Shown here: piece by piece, positions 19,212-27,035 of the stretch | Numbering within the stretch: position 1 is the stretch's first letter | Layout of the letters: the number at the start of each line of letters is the position of its first letter | Assembly (NCBI RefSeq): GCF_023734135.1 | Contig: NZ_AP025730.1 | Location: 5,642,001-5,706,000 of the forward strand | Direction of reading: 5' to 3' | DNA length: 64,000 nt | DNA from: Sphaerotilus microaerophilus | GTDB taxonomy: Bacteria; Pseudomonadota; Gammaproteobacteria; Burkholderiales; Burkholderiaceae_C | Program-made: the position numbers and the translations under genes | The notes under the pieces: model-generated | Told to the model about the DNA's origin: nothing | Database searches by the model: none | Seen by the model: the letters and a program-made list of their open reading frames with translations, nothing else

Positions 19212-19886
19212 TCACTGATTCACCGCCGACTTCGGGTCGAGCAGCAGCGCCATCAGGTGCTGCATCTGCTTTTCGTCGAGCAGGCCCTTGTGGCCGAAGC
19301 GCGGCATGTTCGAGCAGGCGTTATAGGCCCAGGCGTTGTAGAGCTTGCCCCAGGTGTACTCCACCATCGGCCTGGCCGCCGGGCTGGCCGGATCGGTCAC
19401 GCCGCGCAGCTTGCCGTAGTTGTACAGGCTCGGGCCGATGGTGCCGAAGGAGATCTCCGCCTGGGTCAGCTGGTGGCAGTTGTAGCAGTTGCCCCCGTTG
19501 GCGCTCGAAGCGGCACTCTTGTCGGTCCAGGTCATGCCCCGGCCACTTTGGGCAAGCTTTTCGCCTTCCTTCCAGTCGCCCAGGTACTTGCCATCGGAAG
19601 GCGCCTTCACGGTCGCCAGCGACTCGGCCTCGATGCGCTTGACGGCGGCTTCGTTCGGCGCCGCGCCGGTGGAGCAGGCGGCCTGGCCGGCATCCTGCTG
19701 CAGGCGATCCACCTTGGCGATGCCCTCGTCGCGGAAGGAGGCCTGCATCATCGCCTTGAACGAGGCATCCAGCGCCTTCGGCCCCGCGGGATCGGTCGCG
19801 GTGGCACAGCCCGCCACCAGGGCTGCCGCGCCCAGGCCGGCCAGCACGATCAGGCCCGTCTTCTTGGCGTTGACATTGACATTCAT
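19212..19886 (-). CDS. soxX: SoxX, c-type cytochrome subunit of SoxXA
   Basis: 224 aa from the ATG of MNVNVNAKKTG, with GGAGAC upstream. With SoxA it forms the haem enzyme that attaches thiosulfate to the SoxY cysteine. One haem motif, NCYNCHQL, lies in the second half, with a Met ligand expected near ACSNMPRFGHKG. The N-terminal segment LIVLAGLGAAALVAGCATA has a lipobox-like AGC, so the protein could be lipid-anchored rather than soluble. At 224 aa it is longer than many SoxX proteins; the extra sequence lies before the haem domain. Confidence 0.93.
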   Translation of the reverse strand: MNVNVNAKKTGLIVLAGLGAAALVAGCATATDPAGPKALDASFKAMMQASFRDEGIAKVDRLQQDAGQAACSTGAAPNEAAVKRIEAESLATVKAPSDGKYLGDWKEGEKLAQSGRGMTWTDKSAASSANGGNCYNCHQLTQAEISFGTIGPSLYNYGKLRGVTDPASPAARPMVEYTWGKLYNAWAYNACSNMPRFGHKGLLDEKQMQHLMALLLDPKSAVNQ

Positions 19887-19912
19887 TCGCGGTCTCCGTG
19901 GGTGATGGGCGA

Positions 19913-20719
19913 TCAACGCTTGATGGCCGGGGCGATCGAGACCGCACCCTTGGCATTCACACCCATGTAGACCCCGAGTGCGATCGTGACATCCGAGGCA
20001 TAGCCCGGATACGGGAAGCGCTGCTGCCGGTAGCAGTCATTCAGGCGGCGCTGCATGCTCCACATCTCGCCGCTGGAGACGCGGTAGGCCGGCCAGGCCG
20101 CAAAGCCGATGCCGTCACCCGGGTTGCTGCGCAGGTCGGGCAGGTCCTGCAGGCGGATGCGCTTGTCCTTTTCGCCGTGGCAGGTCGAGCAGGCGAAGTC
20201 CATCGGCCCGCCGCGGAAGAAGAAGGCGCGCTGGCCCAGCTGGTACATGCGCTGCTCCTCGGCGTGACCCTGCGGCAGGGCCATCTTCAGGCCCCGCGAC
20301 TCGGCCGAGATCCAGGCGGCCAGGGCCTCCATCGTCACCTGCTCGCCCTTGCCGAAGGGCGTCCTGGCGATCTCCGCGGCGTTCAGTCCCTGCAGCGTCT
20401 CCATGCAGGTGAGCAGGCGCGACTCCAGGTCCTGCACCCGCTTCGTGTCGGCAAACCAGCGTGGCAATTCGACCCAGGCGCCCTTGACCACGCCCGGCCC
20501 CTTGCCCAGGTCGCACTGCTCGAGCGAAGCATTCTTCGGCCCGCGCTTCTTCTTCCAGAGGTCTTCCCCCTTGGCTTCGAACAGCTCGGCCGGGTTGCCG
20601 TCTTCCAGCATCTTGCGGTATTCCGCGATGCCGTCGGACGCCGACTTGGTCTGCGCGATGGCAACGGGGCCCATGCCAGCAGCAGCGGCACACATCAGGG
20701 CCAGGGCAATGCGCTTCAA
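19913..20719 (-). CDS. soxA: SoxA, c-type cytochrome subunit of SoxXA
   Basis: 268 aa, TTG start at 20719 supported by AAGGAGACACC immediately upstream. A signal peptide ends near AAGMGPVAIAQT. There is one haem-binding motif, CSTCHGEKD, in the second half. The N-terminal domain keeps a cysteine pair (LEQCDLG, LLTCMETL) in place of a second haem, as in monohaem SoxA. The essential ligand Cys lies in RRLNDCYRQQRFPYP near the C-terminus. SoxXA joins thiosulfate oxidatively to SoxY. The gene is followed 26 bp later by soxX. Confidence 0.95.
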   Translation of the reverse strand: MKRIALALMCAAAAGMGPVAIAQTKSASDGIAEYRKMLEDGNPAELFEAKGEDLWKKKRGPKNASLEQCDLGKGPGVVKGAWVELPRWFADTKRVQDLESRLLTCMETLQGLNAAEIARTPFGKGEQVTMEALAAWISAESRGLKMALPQGHAEEQRMYQLGQRAFFFRGGPMDFACSTCHGEKDKRIRLQDLPDLRSNPGDGIGFAAWPAYRVSSGEMWSMQRRLNDCYRQQRFPYPGYASDVTIALGVYMGVNAKGAVSIAPAIKR

Positions 20720-20786
20720 GGTGTCTCCTTGGTGATCGGTCGGGTCGGGCGGTTCGGGCCGAAAGGGCCTGTGGTGATGAGCCGGC

Positions 20787-21098
20787 TCAGGACACCGTGG
20801 CTTCGTCGGTGCGCTTGTCGCCCTTGTTGTCCACCCAGCTCACGCTCACCTTGTCGCCGGCCTTGGCGCCCTTGACGTTGAACTGCAGGAAGGGGTTCTT
20901 GGACACCGAGGGACCCCACTGGGCGGTCATCACGACCTTGCCATTGTGGGCGGCGCTCACCTCCTGGATGAACCAGGCGGGGATCACCTTGCCGGACGCG
21001 TCCTTGCGCTGCCCGGTTTCCATTTCGTGACTCATCAGCACGCGCACGGTGGCCTTGTCGCCAGCGGCCTGGGCGCGAATGCGCATCGGATCTGCCAT
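20787..21098 (-). CDS. soxZ: SoxZ, sulfur carrier complex subunit
   Basis: 103 aa, ATG preceded by AAGGAGC. An immunoglobulin-like beta sandwich (MADPMRIRAQAAGDKATVRVLMSHEMETGQR to GDKVSVSWVDNKGD) typical of SoxZ. It has no signal peptide and is normally exported in complex with SoxY by the Tat signal of SoxY. It binds SoxY and presents the carrier cysteine arm to SoxXA, SoxB and SoxCD. It lies 15 bp after soxY. Confidence 0.96.
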   Translation of the reverse strand: MADPMRIRAQAAGDKATVRVLMSHEMETGQRKDASGKVIPAWFIQEVSAAHNGKVVMTAQWGPSVSKNPFLQFNVKGAKAGDKVSVSWVDNKGDKRTDEATVS

Positions 21099-21113
21099 TT
21101 GAAGCTCCTTGTA

Positions 21114-21572
21114 TTAACCGCCGCAGCCACCGAGGGTGACCTTGACTTCCTTTTGCGCGAAGAACACCTTGCCGTCGTTCATGATCGCGATGGCGAACAC
21201 GTTGGACGACTGGCCCATCTTCACGCGGGTGTTGAAGTTCGGCTCCACCGAGTCGGTGACGTCGAACAGCGCGCAGAGCATCGACGGGTTCTTCTCCACC
21301 GCGATCAGCAGGCGCTTGACGCCCGGCAGCGTGGTCGAGCAGCCCAGCGGCACCACGGCACCGTTCTCGGCGATGTCCGGGCCGGTGATGGTCACGGCCT
21401 TGTTCTCGGCCGGAGCGCTCACACCCAGGGACTTGACCAGGTCGGCCATGGTCTTGGCATCGAAGGCTGCCTGCGCATAGGCCGCCTGGGCGACGCTCGG
21501 CAGCAGGCCCATGCCAGCCAGCATGGCGGCGACGCCCGCACTGCGGCTGAGCATTTCGCGACGAGTTTGCAT
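21114..21572 (-). CDS. soxY: SoxY, sulfur substrate carrier
   Basis: 152 aa from the ATG of MQTRREMLSRSAG, with AAGGAG upstream. The Tat signal (RREML followed by a hydrophobic stretch to AQA) exports the SoxYZ complex. The protein ends in VTLGGCGG, the mobile GGCGG arm whose cysteine carries the sulfur intermediates through the Sox cycle. A second Cys is present in VVPLGCSTT. It is the third gene of soxCDYZAXB, about 150 bp after soxD. Confidence 0.97.
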   Translation of the reverse strand: MQTRREMLSRSAGVAAMLAGMGLLPSVAQAAYAQAAFDAKTMADLVKSLGVSAPAENKAVTITGPDIAENGAVVPLGCSTTLPGVKRLLIAVEKNPSMLCALFDVTDSVEPNFNTRVKMGQSSNVFAIAIMNDGKVFFAQKEVKVTLGGCGG

Positions 21573-21719
21573 TGAGAAGACTCCTTTACGTGTCTTGCAG
21601 TTCGGGGGGATTCTGATGAGGCCGCGGCCCGCCGCGCAGAGGGCGGACCCTGAAACCGACCTGCCCGGAGGGAGTAGCCCAACTGGGTTTGGACGGCTGC
21701 AGAGCCGGGGAGCGGTCAT

Positions 21720-22847
21720 TTACTTCTTCGCACCGTCAGCCAGCCATTGTGCGATGAGCCTGGCATCCGCCTCTGGCAAGGCCTGCGCGGGCATCGGGAC
21801 CGCGCCCCAGACACCGGAGCCGCCCGCCTTGATCTTGCCCGTCAGGTAGGCAACGGCATCGGCTCGCCCACTGTACTTCTTCGCCACGTCGCGGTAGGCC
21901 GGTCCCACGATCTTGTTGTCCACGCCATGGCAGGCCATGCAGGCGTTCTTCTGCAGCAGCGGCATCACCGCTGCCGAGCCGCCGGCCTCCACAGCCTTGG
22001 CCACTGGTGCTGCTGCAACCACCGGCGCGGGCGCTGCTCCTGCGGGACGGGTGGTGTCCACGCCATGCTGCGCCCCGACGATGCGGTTCTGCTCGGCCAG
22101 GTTGCCGTGGTTGTTGCGGGCAAAGTCGGGCAGGAACGAACCCACCTTCGGCTCGGCCTCGCAGTCCTTCATGCAGGCCACGGCCTTGACGTCGGGCCGC
22201 AGCTCGGGCTTGCCGCCGGTTTTGAGCGACTGACCCGGCCACATGCCGTGGTCGAGCGTCATGCCATTGCGGTTGGGCAGACGCGCCTGGGCCTCGGCCA
22301 TCGTCCGGTCGGACAGCACGAAGTTGTCCGGCAGCGCCCCGCCCATGTTGAGCAGGTAGGCCGTGACGGCGTAGACCTCGTCGACCTTGAGCGACTTGGG
22401 CGCGTTCCAGGGCATCGCGCGGTGGATGTAGTCCCACAGCGTCGAGATGGAGGCCACCTTCATCAGCGTGGTACGCCCGGGGTAGGACTCGTCGAGCAGG
22501 CGCGCCACCTTGCCGGTCTTCACGTCGTCCGCGGTGGTGCCGCCCACCAGGGGCGAGAACACCTCGTTGGACTCGCCGAAGATGCCATGGCACTGGGCGC
22601 ACTTGCCTTCCCAGACGTCCATGCCCTGGGCCACCGAACCGGAACCCTTGGGCAGGCCCTTGAAGTCGGGCCGCACGTCGATGTCCCAGGCCGCGATTTC
22701 CTTGGCGGTGGCCGGACGGCCGATGCCAGCGAAGGCTGCGGCACTGTCCTTGGGCATCGCCTGGGCCCAGACCGCCGCACCCAGCGTCACGCCCGCCAGC
22801 GCCAGCGCGGCGCTACGCAGCCCTGTCCACTCACGAGAGCTGAACAT
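21720..22847 (-). CDS. soxD: SoxD, dihaem cytochrome c subunit of sulfane dehydrogenase
   Basis: 375 aa from the ATG of MFSSREWTGLR with GGGGAGG upstream; the start overlaps the end of soxC by 17 bp. A signal peptide ends near GAAVWAQA. Two class I haem domains are present: KCAQCHGIFGES (Cys83-His87) and NACMACHGVDNK near the C-terminus, joined by an Ala/Pro/Val-rich linker. SoxD takes the electrons that SoxC releases when it oxidises SoxY-bound sulfane sulfur. It is encoded only where the full Sox cycle operates. Confidence 0.95.
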   Translation of the reverse strand: MFSSREWTGLRSAALALAGVTLGAAVWAQAMPKDSAAAFAGIGRPATAKEIAAWDIDVRPDFKGLPKGSGSVAQGMDVWEGKCAQCHGIFGESNEVFSPLVGGTTADDVKTGKVARLLDESYPGRTTLMKVASISTLWDYIHRAMPWNAPKSLKVDEVYAVTAYLLNMGGALPDNFVLSDRTMAEAQARLPNRNGMTLDHGMWPGQSLKTGGKPELRPDVKAVACMKDCEAEPKVGSFLPDFARNNHGNLAEQNRIVGAQHGVDTTRPAGAAPAPVVAAAPVAKAVEAGGSAAVMPLLQKNACMACHGVDNKIVGPAYRDVAKKYSGRADAVAYLTGKIKAGGSGVWGAVPMPAQALPEADARLIAQWLADGAKK

Positions 22848-24234
22848 TCTTGACCTCCCCGCTCTCCTGCACCAGCCAGGACTGGATGGCGTTGTTGTGA
22901 TAGATCGAACGCTTGCCACGCACCGCGCGCAGCTGCCGATAGCTGGGCTGCACGTAGCCGGTCTCATCTGTGGCGCGACTCTGGATGATGGCCGGACGGC
23001 CGTCCCACACCCAGTCGATGTTGAAGCGCGTCAGCGCCTTGGTCTGCACCGGGCCTTCGATGCGCGCCGGCCGCCAGTTGCGCCCGCCGTCCACCGACAC
23101 GTCCACCTTGGCCACCCTGCCGCGGCCGGACCAGGCCAGCCCGGAGATGTTGTAGAAGCCCTTGTCCAGCAGCACCTGCCCACCCGAGGGCGTGGTGACC
23201 ACGCTCTTGCATTCCTGGATGCTGGTGTACTGGCGGTGCAGGCCACCGGGCATCAGGTCGATGTAGTGCACCGCCTCGTCCTTGGCGGCATAGGGCGCGT
23301 CGCCCACCTCGATGCGGCGCAGGTACTTGACCCAGCTCACGCCCTGCACGCCCGGCACCACCAGGCGCAGCGGGTAGCCGTTCTCAGGGCGCAGCATTTC
23401 GCCGTTCTGGCCATAGGCCAGCAGCACCTCGCCGGACTCGATCATCTCCATCGGGATGGTGCGGGTCATCGACGAGCCGTCGGCGCCCTCGGCCAGCACG
23501 TAGCGGCCACGCTTGTAGTCCACCCCGCACAGGTCGAGCACGATCTTCAGCGGCACGCCCGTGAACTCGCTGCAGCTGAGCATGCCGTGCGAGTACTGCA
23601 CCGTCGGCACGGCAACGTTGCCCCACTCCATGCCACTGTTGGCGCCGCACTCGATGAAGTGGAAGCGGCTCACCGCCGGCAGCCGCATGATCTCGTCGAG
23701 CGTGAAGACCTTGGGCGTCCTCACCATCTTCTCGTCCGAGCCGTTGACCATCAGGCGGTGCTTGGACGGATCGACGTCCCACCAGCCCTGGTGGTGGCGC
23801 TCGAAGTGCAGGCCACTGGGCGTGACGATGCCGAAGAGCGACTGCAACGGCGCAAACGAGACCGACGACTGGGTCGTCTGCGTCAGCCCCGGGCTGGGCC
23901 GGCGCTGCACATTGCTCTCGTACTTCGACGGCCTTCCGTAGCCCTCGCTGGCCACGCCCTGCCCCAGGTTGCGGCTGTGCTCAGGCAACTCCAGGATGTT
24001 GGGATCCCCGCCCTCGGTGGGCACCGGATTGGACTGGGCCTGCGCCACCACGGCGCCACCCGCTGCGCCTGCACCCACGGCCGAGGCGAAGGCACGCCGG
24101 ATGAAGTCACGCCGGCCCTGCTTGGCCTCGGCGAACACCGTGCGCACCCCCGCGGCATCGATGAAGTTTTCGGGCGCCTTCAGCAGGCGCCCCGGGAACC
24201 CGCCTTCCGGCCCCGTGCGATCGTCAGCTTGCAC
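22831..24234 (-). CDS. soxC: SoxC, molybdenum subunit of sulfane dehydrogenase
   Basis: 467 aa from a GTG with AGGAG upstream. A Tat-type signal (GRRDFIRRAFASAVGAG) is followed by a sulfite-oxidase-fold molybdopterin domain (about 110-350). The likely Mo-ligating Cys is in FHFIECGANSGMEWG. The dimerisation domain at the C-terminus contains VSVDGGRNW and RFNIDWVWDG. SoxCD removes six electrons from the sulfane sulfur on SoxY without releasing elemental sulfur. It is the first gene of soxCDYZAXB; the upstream AT-rich spacer is the likely operon promoter. Confidence 0.96.
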   Translation of the reverse strand: MQADDRTGPEGGFPGRLLKAPENFIDAAGVRTVFAEAKQGRRDFIRRAFASAVGAGAAGGAVVAQAQSNPVPTEGGDPNILELPEHSRNLGQGVASEGYGRPSKYESNVQRRPSPGLTQTTQSSVSFAPLQSLFGIVTPSGLHFERHHQGWWDVDPSKHRLMVNGSDEKMVRTPKVFTLDEIMRLPAVSRFHFIECGANSGMEWGNVAVPTVQYSHGMLSCSEFTGVPLKIVLDLCGVDYKRGRYVLAEGADGSSMTRTIPMEMIESGEVLLAYGQNGEMLRPENGYPLRLVVPGVQGVSWVKYLRRIEVGDAPYAAKDEAVHYIDLMPGGLHRQYTSIQECKSVVTTPSGGQVLLDKGFYNISGLAWSGRGRVAKVDVSVDGGRNWRPARIEGPVQTKALTRFNIDWVWDGRPAIIQSRATDETGYVQPSYRQLRAVRGKRSIYHNNAIQSWLVQESGEVKNVQLS

Positions 24235-24465
24235 AAGCTCTCCTGTGGAACGTGCGTGCCCGAGCCCGACACCTGACTCGGATCATCTAGATATAAGCAC
24301 AAACAAATATTATGAGAGGACTGGCTGACACGTAGCTGGTGGAAACACCCATCGACGCGCCCAGGGCAGATACCCCCGCGGGTTGTGAAGAACTCACACC
24401 GCCGTTACAGTGGCTGCGTGCCGCACGCCCGTCCCTGGGTCCACCGGCGCCCGATCCATGCCCCC
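24235..24465. promoter_or_regulatory. Divergent region between soxC and the anion-channel gene; likely sox promoter
   Basis: The segment 24285-24316 is strikingly AT-rich for this genome, with the palindrome ATCTAGAT, then ATATAAGC, AAATATT and ATTATG. On the minus strand CATAAT resembles a -10 box about 80 bp upstream of soxC. This is the probable promoter/operator of soxCDYZAXB. The regulator is not identified; an ArsR-type SoxR is the usual choice in other sox operons. Confidence 0.4.
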
Positions 24466-25503
24466 ATGACCCCTGCCGCTCCCCTCACCTACCTCTACCC
24501 CGTCTGGTTCGCCATCCCGATGGGCCTGTGCGGCCTGGCGCTGGCCTGGAACCGCGCCTCCGAGCTGATGGGCGAGATGGCGCTCGCCATCTCCCTGGTC
24601 CTGGGCGTGGCGGCACTGGCCGCCTACCTGGCCCTGGCCGTGGCCGCCGTGCTGCGGCTGCGGCGCCACCCGAAGGCCTGGCAGGAGGACCGGGCGCACC
24701 CGGTGCGGCACGCCTTCCTGGCCGCGATCCCGATCGGGCTGATGCTGCTGGCCACGGTCGGCACCACCCTGCTGGGGCCGGAAGGGCTGCGTTCGGGTGC
24801 GCCGGTGCTCGTCGGTTCGGTCCACCTCGCCTGGTGGGTCGGCGCACTCGGGCAGTTCACCGTGACGCTGTGGGTGCTGTCGCGCTGGTGGCAGGGCAAC
24901 AAGCCGGGCGGCCTGCACTGGCCGGTGCTGACACCGGCCATGATCATCCCGGTGGTGGGCAACGTGCTCGCGCCACTGGCCGGCGTGCCGCTGGGCCACA
25001 CCGAGTGGGCGGCGGCGCAGTTCGGCGTTGGCCTGCTGTTCTGGCCGGTGGTGCTGGTGCTGCTGCTGGTGCGCGTGGCCACCCAGGGCCTCTGGCCGGA
25101 GCGGCTGCTGCCGGCGCACTTCATCCTGATCGCACCGCCCGCGGTGGTCGGCCTGGCCCTGCTGCAGTTCGGCGCGCCGCGGCTGCTGGCCTGGGGCTGC
25201 TGGGGGGTCGCGCTGTTCAGCTTCCTGTGGGCCGGCTCGCAGGCGCGTCGCCTGGCCGCATTGCCCTTCGGGGTGCCGCACTGGGGCCTGTCGTTCCCGC
25301 TGGCCGCGCTGGCTGCGCTGACCTTGCGTCTGGCCGAGCCGGGCGGGTTGCTGGCGGTGCTCGGCCCGGTGCTGCTGGCGCTGGCCTCGCTGGTGATCAC
25401 CGCCCTGCTGCTGGGCACCTGGCGCGGCCTGCGCCAGGGCACGCTGCTGGTGCCGGAGCAGGTGGCGGTGCTGCAACCGGTGGGCGCACCGACGGGCGGT
25501 TGA
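24466..25503 (+). CDS. SLAC1/TehA-type (TDT family) anion channel or sulfite exporter
   Basis: 345 aa from the ATG of MTPAAPLTYLYPVWFAIPMG, with ten predicted hydrophobic segments. Glycine-rich helices such as YPVWFAIPMGLCGLALAW, LAWWVGALGQFTVTLWVLS, TPAMIIPVVGNVLAPLAG and AAAQFGVGLLFWPVVLVLLL fit the SLAC1/TehA/Ssu1 fold. Relatives export sulfite (Ssu1), malate, or act as anion channels. Divergent from soxC, it may export sulfite or other anions produced during sulfur oxidation. The substrate is inferred from context. Confidence 0.8.
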   Translation: MTPAAPLTYLYPVWFAIPMGLCGLALAWNRASELMGEMALAISLVLGVAALAAYLALAVAAVLRLRRHPKAWQEDRAHPVRHAFLAAIPIGLMLLATVGTTLLGPEGLRSGAPVLVGSVHLAWWVGALGQFTVTLWVLSRWWQGNKPGGLHWPVLTPAMIIPVVGNVLAPLAGVPLGHTEWAAAQFGVGLLFWPVVLVLLLVRVATQGLWPERLLPAHFILIAPPAVVGLALLQFGAPRLLAWGCWGVALFSFLWAGSQARRLAALPFGVPHWGLSFPLAALAALTLRLAEPGGLLAVLGPVLLALASLVITALLLGTWRGLRQGTLLVPEQVAVLQPVGAPTGG

Positions 25504-25507
25504 CCGC

Positions 25508-25963
25508 TCAATCCCCGTACCAGCGCGTCTCCCGGCGCCGTCCGGGACGGGCACGCTGGATGACCACGCCGGCCACCGCCTCGGGGCCAGGCAGCGGTGC
25601 GCTCGGGCTGGATCCGTCCAGTACCTCCACCCACCAGCCCGCCCTGTCGGGGCCTGCGGCCGGTGCGGCCCGCAGGCGGCGCAGCACCCAGCCCTCGCGG
25701 GGCAGCTGCACGAGCACATAGGCGCCGTCACGCACGCGGCCCTCAGGCTCGATGACGACGATGTCGCCGTCCTCGAACTCGGGCGCCATCGACGCCCCCA
25801 TCACCCGCAGCGCGAACACCTCGGTGCCGCTGCAGTCGAGCGCGTTCTCCTGCGCCGCGCCAGCGGCAGGCCGGATCGGGATGACCAGGCGAGCAGTCGC
25901 GCTCGAGCCCGCAGCGGGCGCAGTCGTTTGGAGCGGCAAGGCATCGGCCATGCCGCGCAGCAT
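25508..25963 (-). CDS. S24/LexA-like protein with an altered catalytic dyad
   Basis: 151 aa from the ATG of MLRGMADALPL; the start is uncertain and ATG 25951 is possible. The second half matches the S24 signal-peptidase-like fold of LexA and phage repressors: FALRVMGASMAPEFEDGDIVVIEPEGRVRDGAYVLVQL. The nucleophilic Ser of GASM is present. The position of the catalytic Lys (VKRL in LexA) reads VLRRL, that is Arg. No DNA-binding domain precedes it. It may be a redox or stress sensor or an inactive remnant. It is convergent with the anion-channel gene. Confidence 0.6.
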   Translation of the reverse strand: MLRGMADALPLQTTAPAAGSSATARLVIPIRPAAGAAQENALDCSGTEVFALRVMGASMAPEFEDGDIVVIEPEGRVRDGAYVLVQLPREGWVLRRLRAAPAAGPDRAGWWVEVLDGSSPSAPLPGPEAVAGVVIQRARPGRRRETRWYGD

Positions 25964-26157
25964 GCGGGTCCCGCCCGGCGCTGGTCGATCACCCAGATGG
26001 GCTAGTCCCTGACTCCCCATGGCGGTGATAGACGCTCGGGCGTCGCTCCGCGCCCAATCCATGCAGGATTCCCGCATTGCGTGTGAGGTTGTCGGCCTCA
26101 TCGCGACGGGGGAGCACGCCTACCGAAGCGCAGATTCAACGACCGAGGAGATCCTCC

Positions 26158-26385
26158 ATGCAATTCGACCAGGAATTCGACGCACGCGGCCTGTCCTGCC
26201 CGCTGCCCATCGTCAAGACCAAGAAGGCCCTCAACGCCATGACTTCGGGCCAGGTGCTCAAGGTCACGACCACCGATCCCGGATCGGTCAAGGACATGGA
26301 GGCCTTTGCCAATCAGACCGGCAATCCGCTGGTCGAGTCCGGCACGGCCGGCGGCGAGTACGTGTTCTATCTGCGCAAGGGCTGA
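26158..26385 (+). CDS. tusA: TusA-family sulfur carrier
   Basis: 75 aa from ATG, preceded by GAGGAG. The single-domain sulfurtransferase has the signature GLSCPLPIVKTKKAL, whose Cys in CPxP carries persulfide sulfur, and ends GEYVFYLRKG. In sulfur oxidisers TusA hands sulfane sulfur from rhodanese or import to DsrE2, DsrEFH and DsrC. It is followed 54 bp later by dsrE2, a conserved tusA-dsrE2 pairing. No rhodanese gene precedes it here. Confidence 0.94.
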   Translation: MQFDQEFDARGLSCPLPIVKTKKALNAMTSGQVLKVTTTDPGSVKDMEAFANQTGNPLVESGTAGGEYVFYLRKG

Positions 26386-26439
26386 CGCCCCCGCCTGAGC
26401 GAGCCGCCCACGAAGCAGAACCGGACCGAGGAGCACACC

Positions 26440-26910
26440 GTGGAACCCAAACGCATGGCCATCATCGCGACCAAAGGGACGCTGGACATGGCCTACCCGC
26501 CCTTCATCCTCGCCTCCACCGCCGCGGCGCTGGGCTACGAGGTGCAGGTCTTCTTCACCTTCTACGGGCTGCAGCTGCTGCGGCGCGACCTGTCGGACGT
26601 GAAGATCAGCCCGCTGGCCAACCCGGCCATGCCGATGCCGGTGCCCATGCCGGTGATGGTGCAGATGCTGCCCGGCATGGAGACCATGGCCACGATGATG
26701 ATGAAGCAGAAGATCAAGTCCAAGGGCGTCGCCTCGCTCGAGGAGCTGCGTGACCTCTGCCTGGAGGCCGACGTCAAGTTCATCGCCTGCCAGATGACGG
26801 TGGACCTGTTCGACTTCGAGAAGAAGGACTTCATCGACCAGGTCGAGTACGGCGGCGCCTCCACCTTCATGGAGTTTGCCGGCAAGACCGACATCTGCCT
26901 GTTCATCTGA
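26440..26910 (+). CDS. dsrE2: DsrE2, DsrE/DsrF-like sulfur-trafficking protein
   Basis: 156 aa, GTG start with GAGGAG upstream. The DsrE2-type sequence has MAIIATKGTLDMAYPPFILASTAAALG, FFTFYGLQLL, the Met/Pro-rich PAMPMPVPMPVMVQMLPG region and MATMMMKQKI. The conserved Cys lies in FIACQMTVDLF. It is often membrane-associated and exchanges sulfane sulfur with TusA upstream of DsrEFH. Co-oriented with tusA and probably co-transcribed. Confidence 0.92.
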   Translation: MEPKRMAIIATKGTLDMAYPPFILASTAAALGYEVQVFFTFYGLQLLRRDLSDVKISPLANPAMPMPVPMPVMVQMLPGMETMATMMMKQKIKSKGVASLEELRDLCLEADVKFIACQMTVDLFDFEKKDFIDQVEYGGASTFMEFAGKTDICLFI

Positions 26911-27035
26911 CACGGGGCGGCTTGCGGGGCCTGCCCGCGCCTTGATGCACCCCGGGGAGACACCGGGGCCGCCGCCCGGGTGCGCCCGCCCTCACCGGGC
27001 CCGCGACCCACCACGAGACATGCCGGAGAGAAACG

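Noticed and set aside
26911..27035. CCCCGG/CCGGGG hairpin after dsrE2 as a terminator
   Set aside because: The stem is only 6 bp with no T-tract; chance pairing is common at this GC content.
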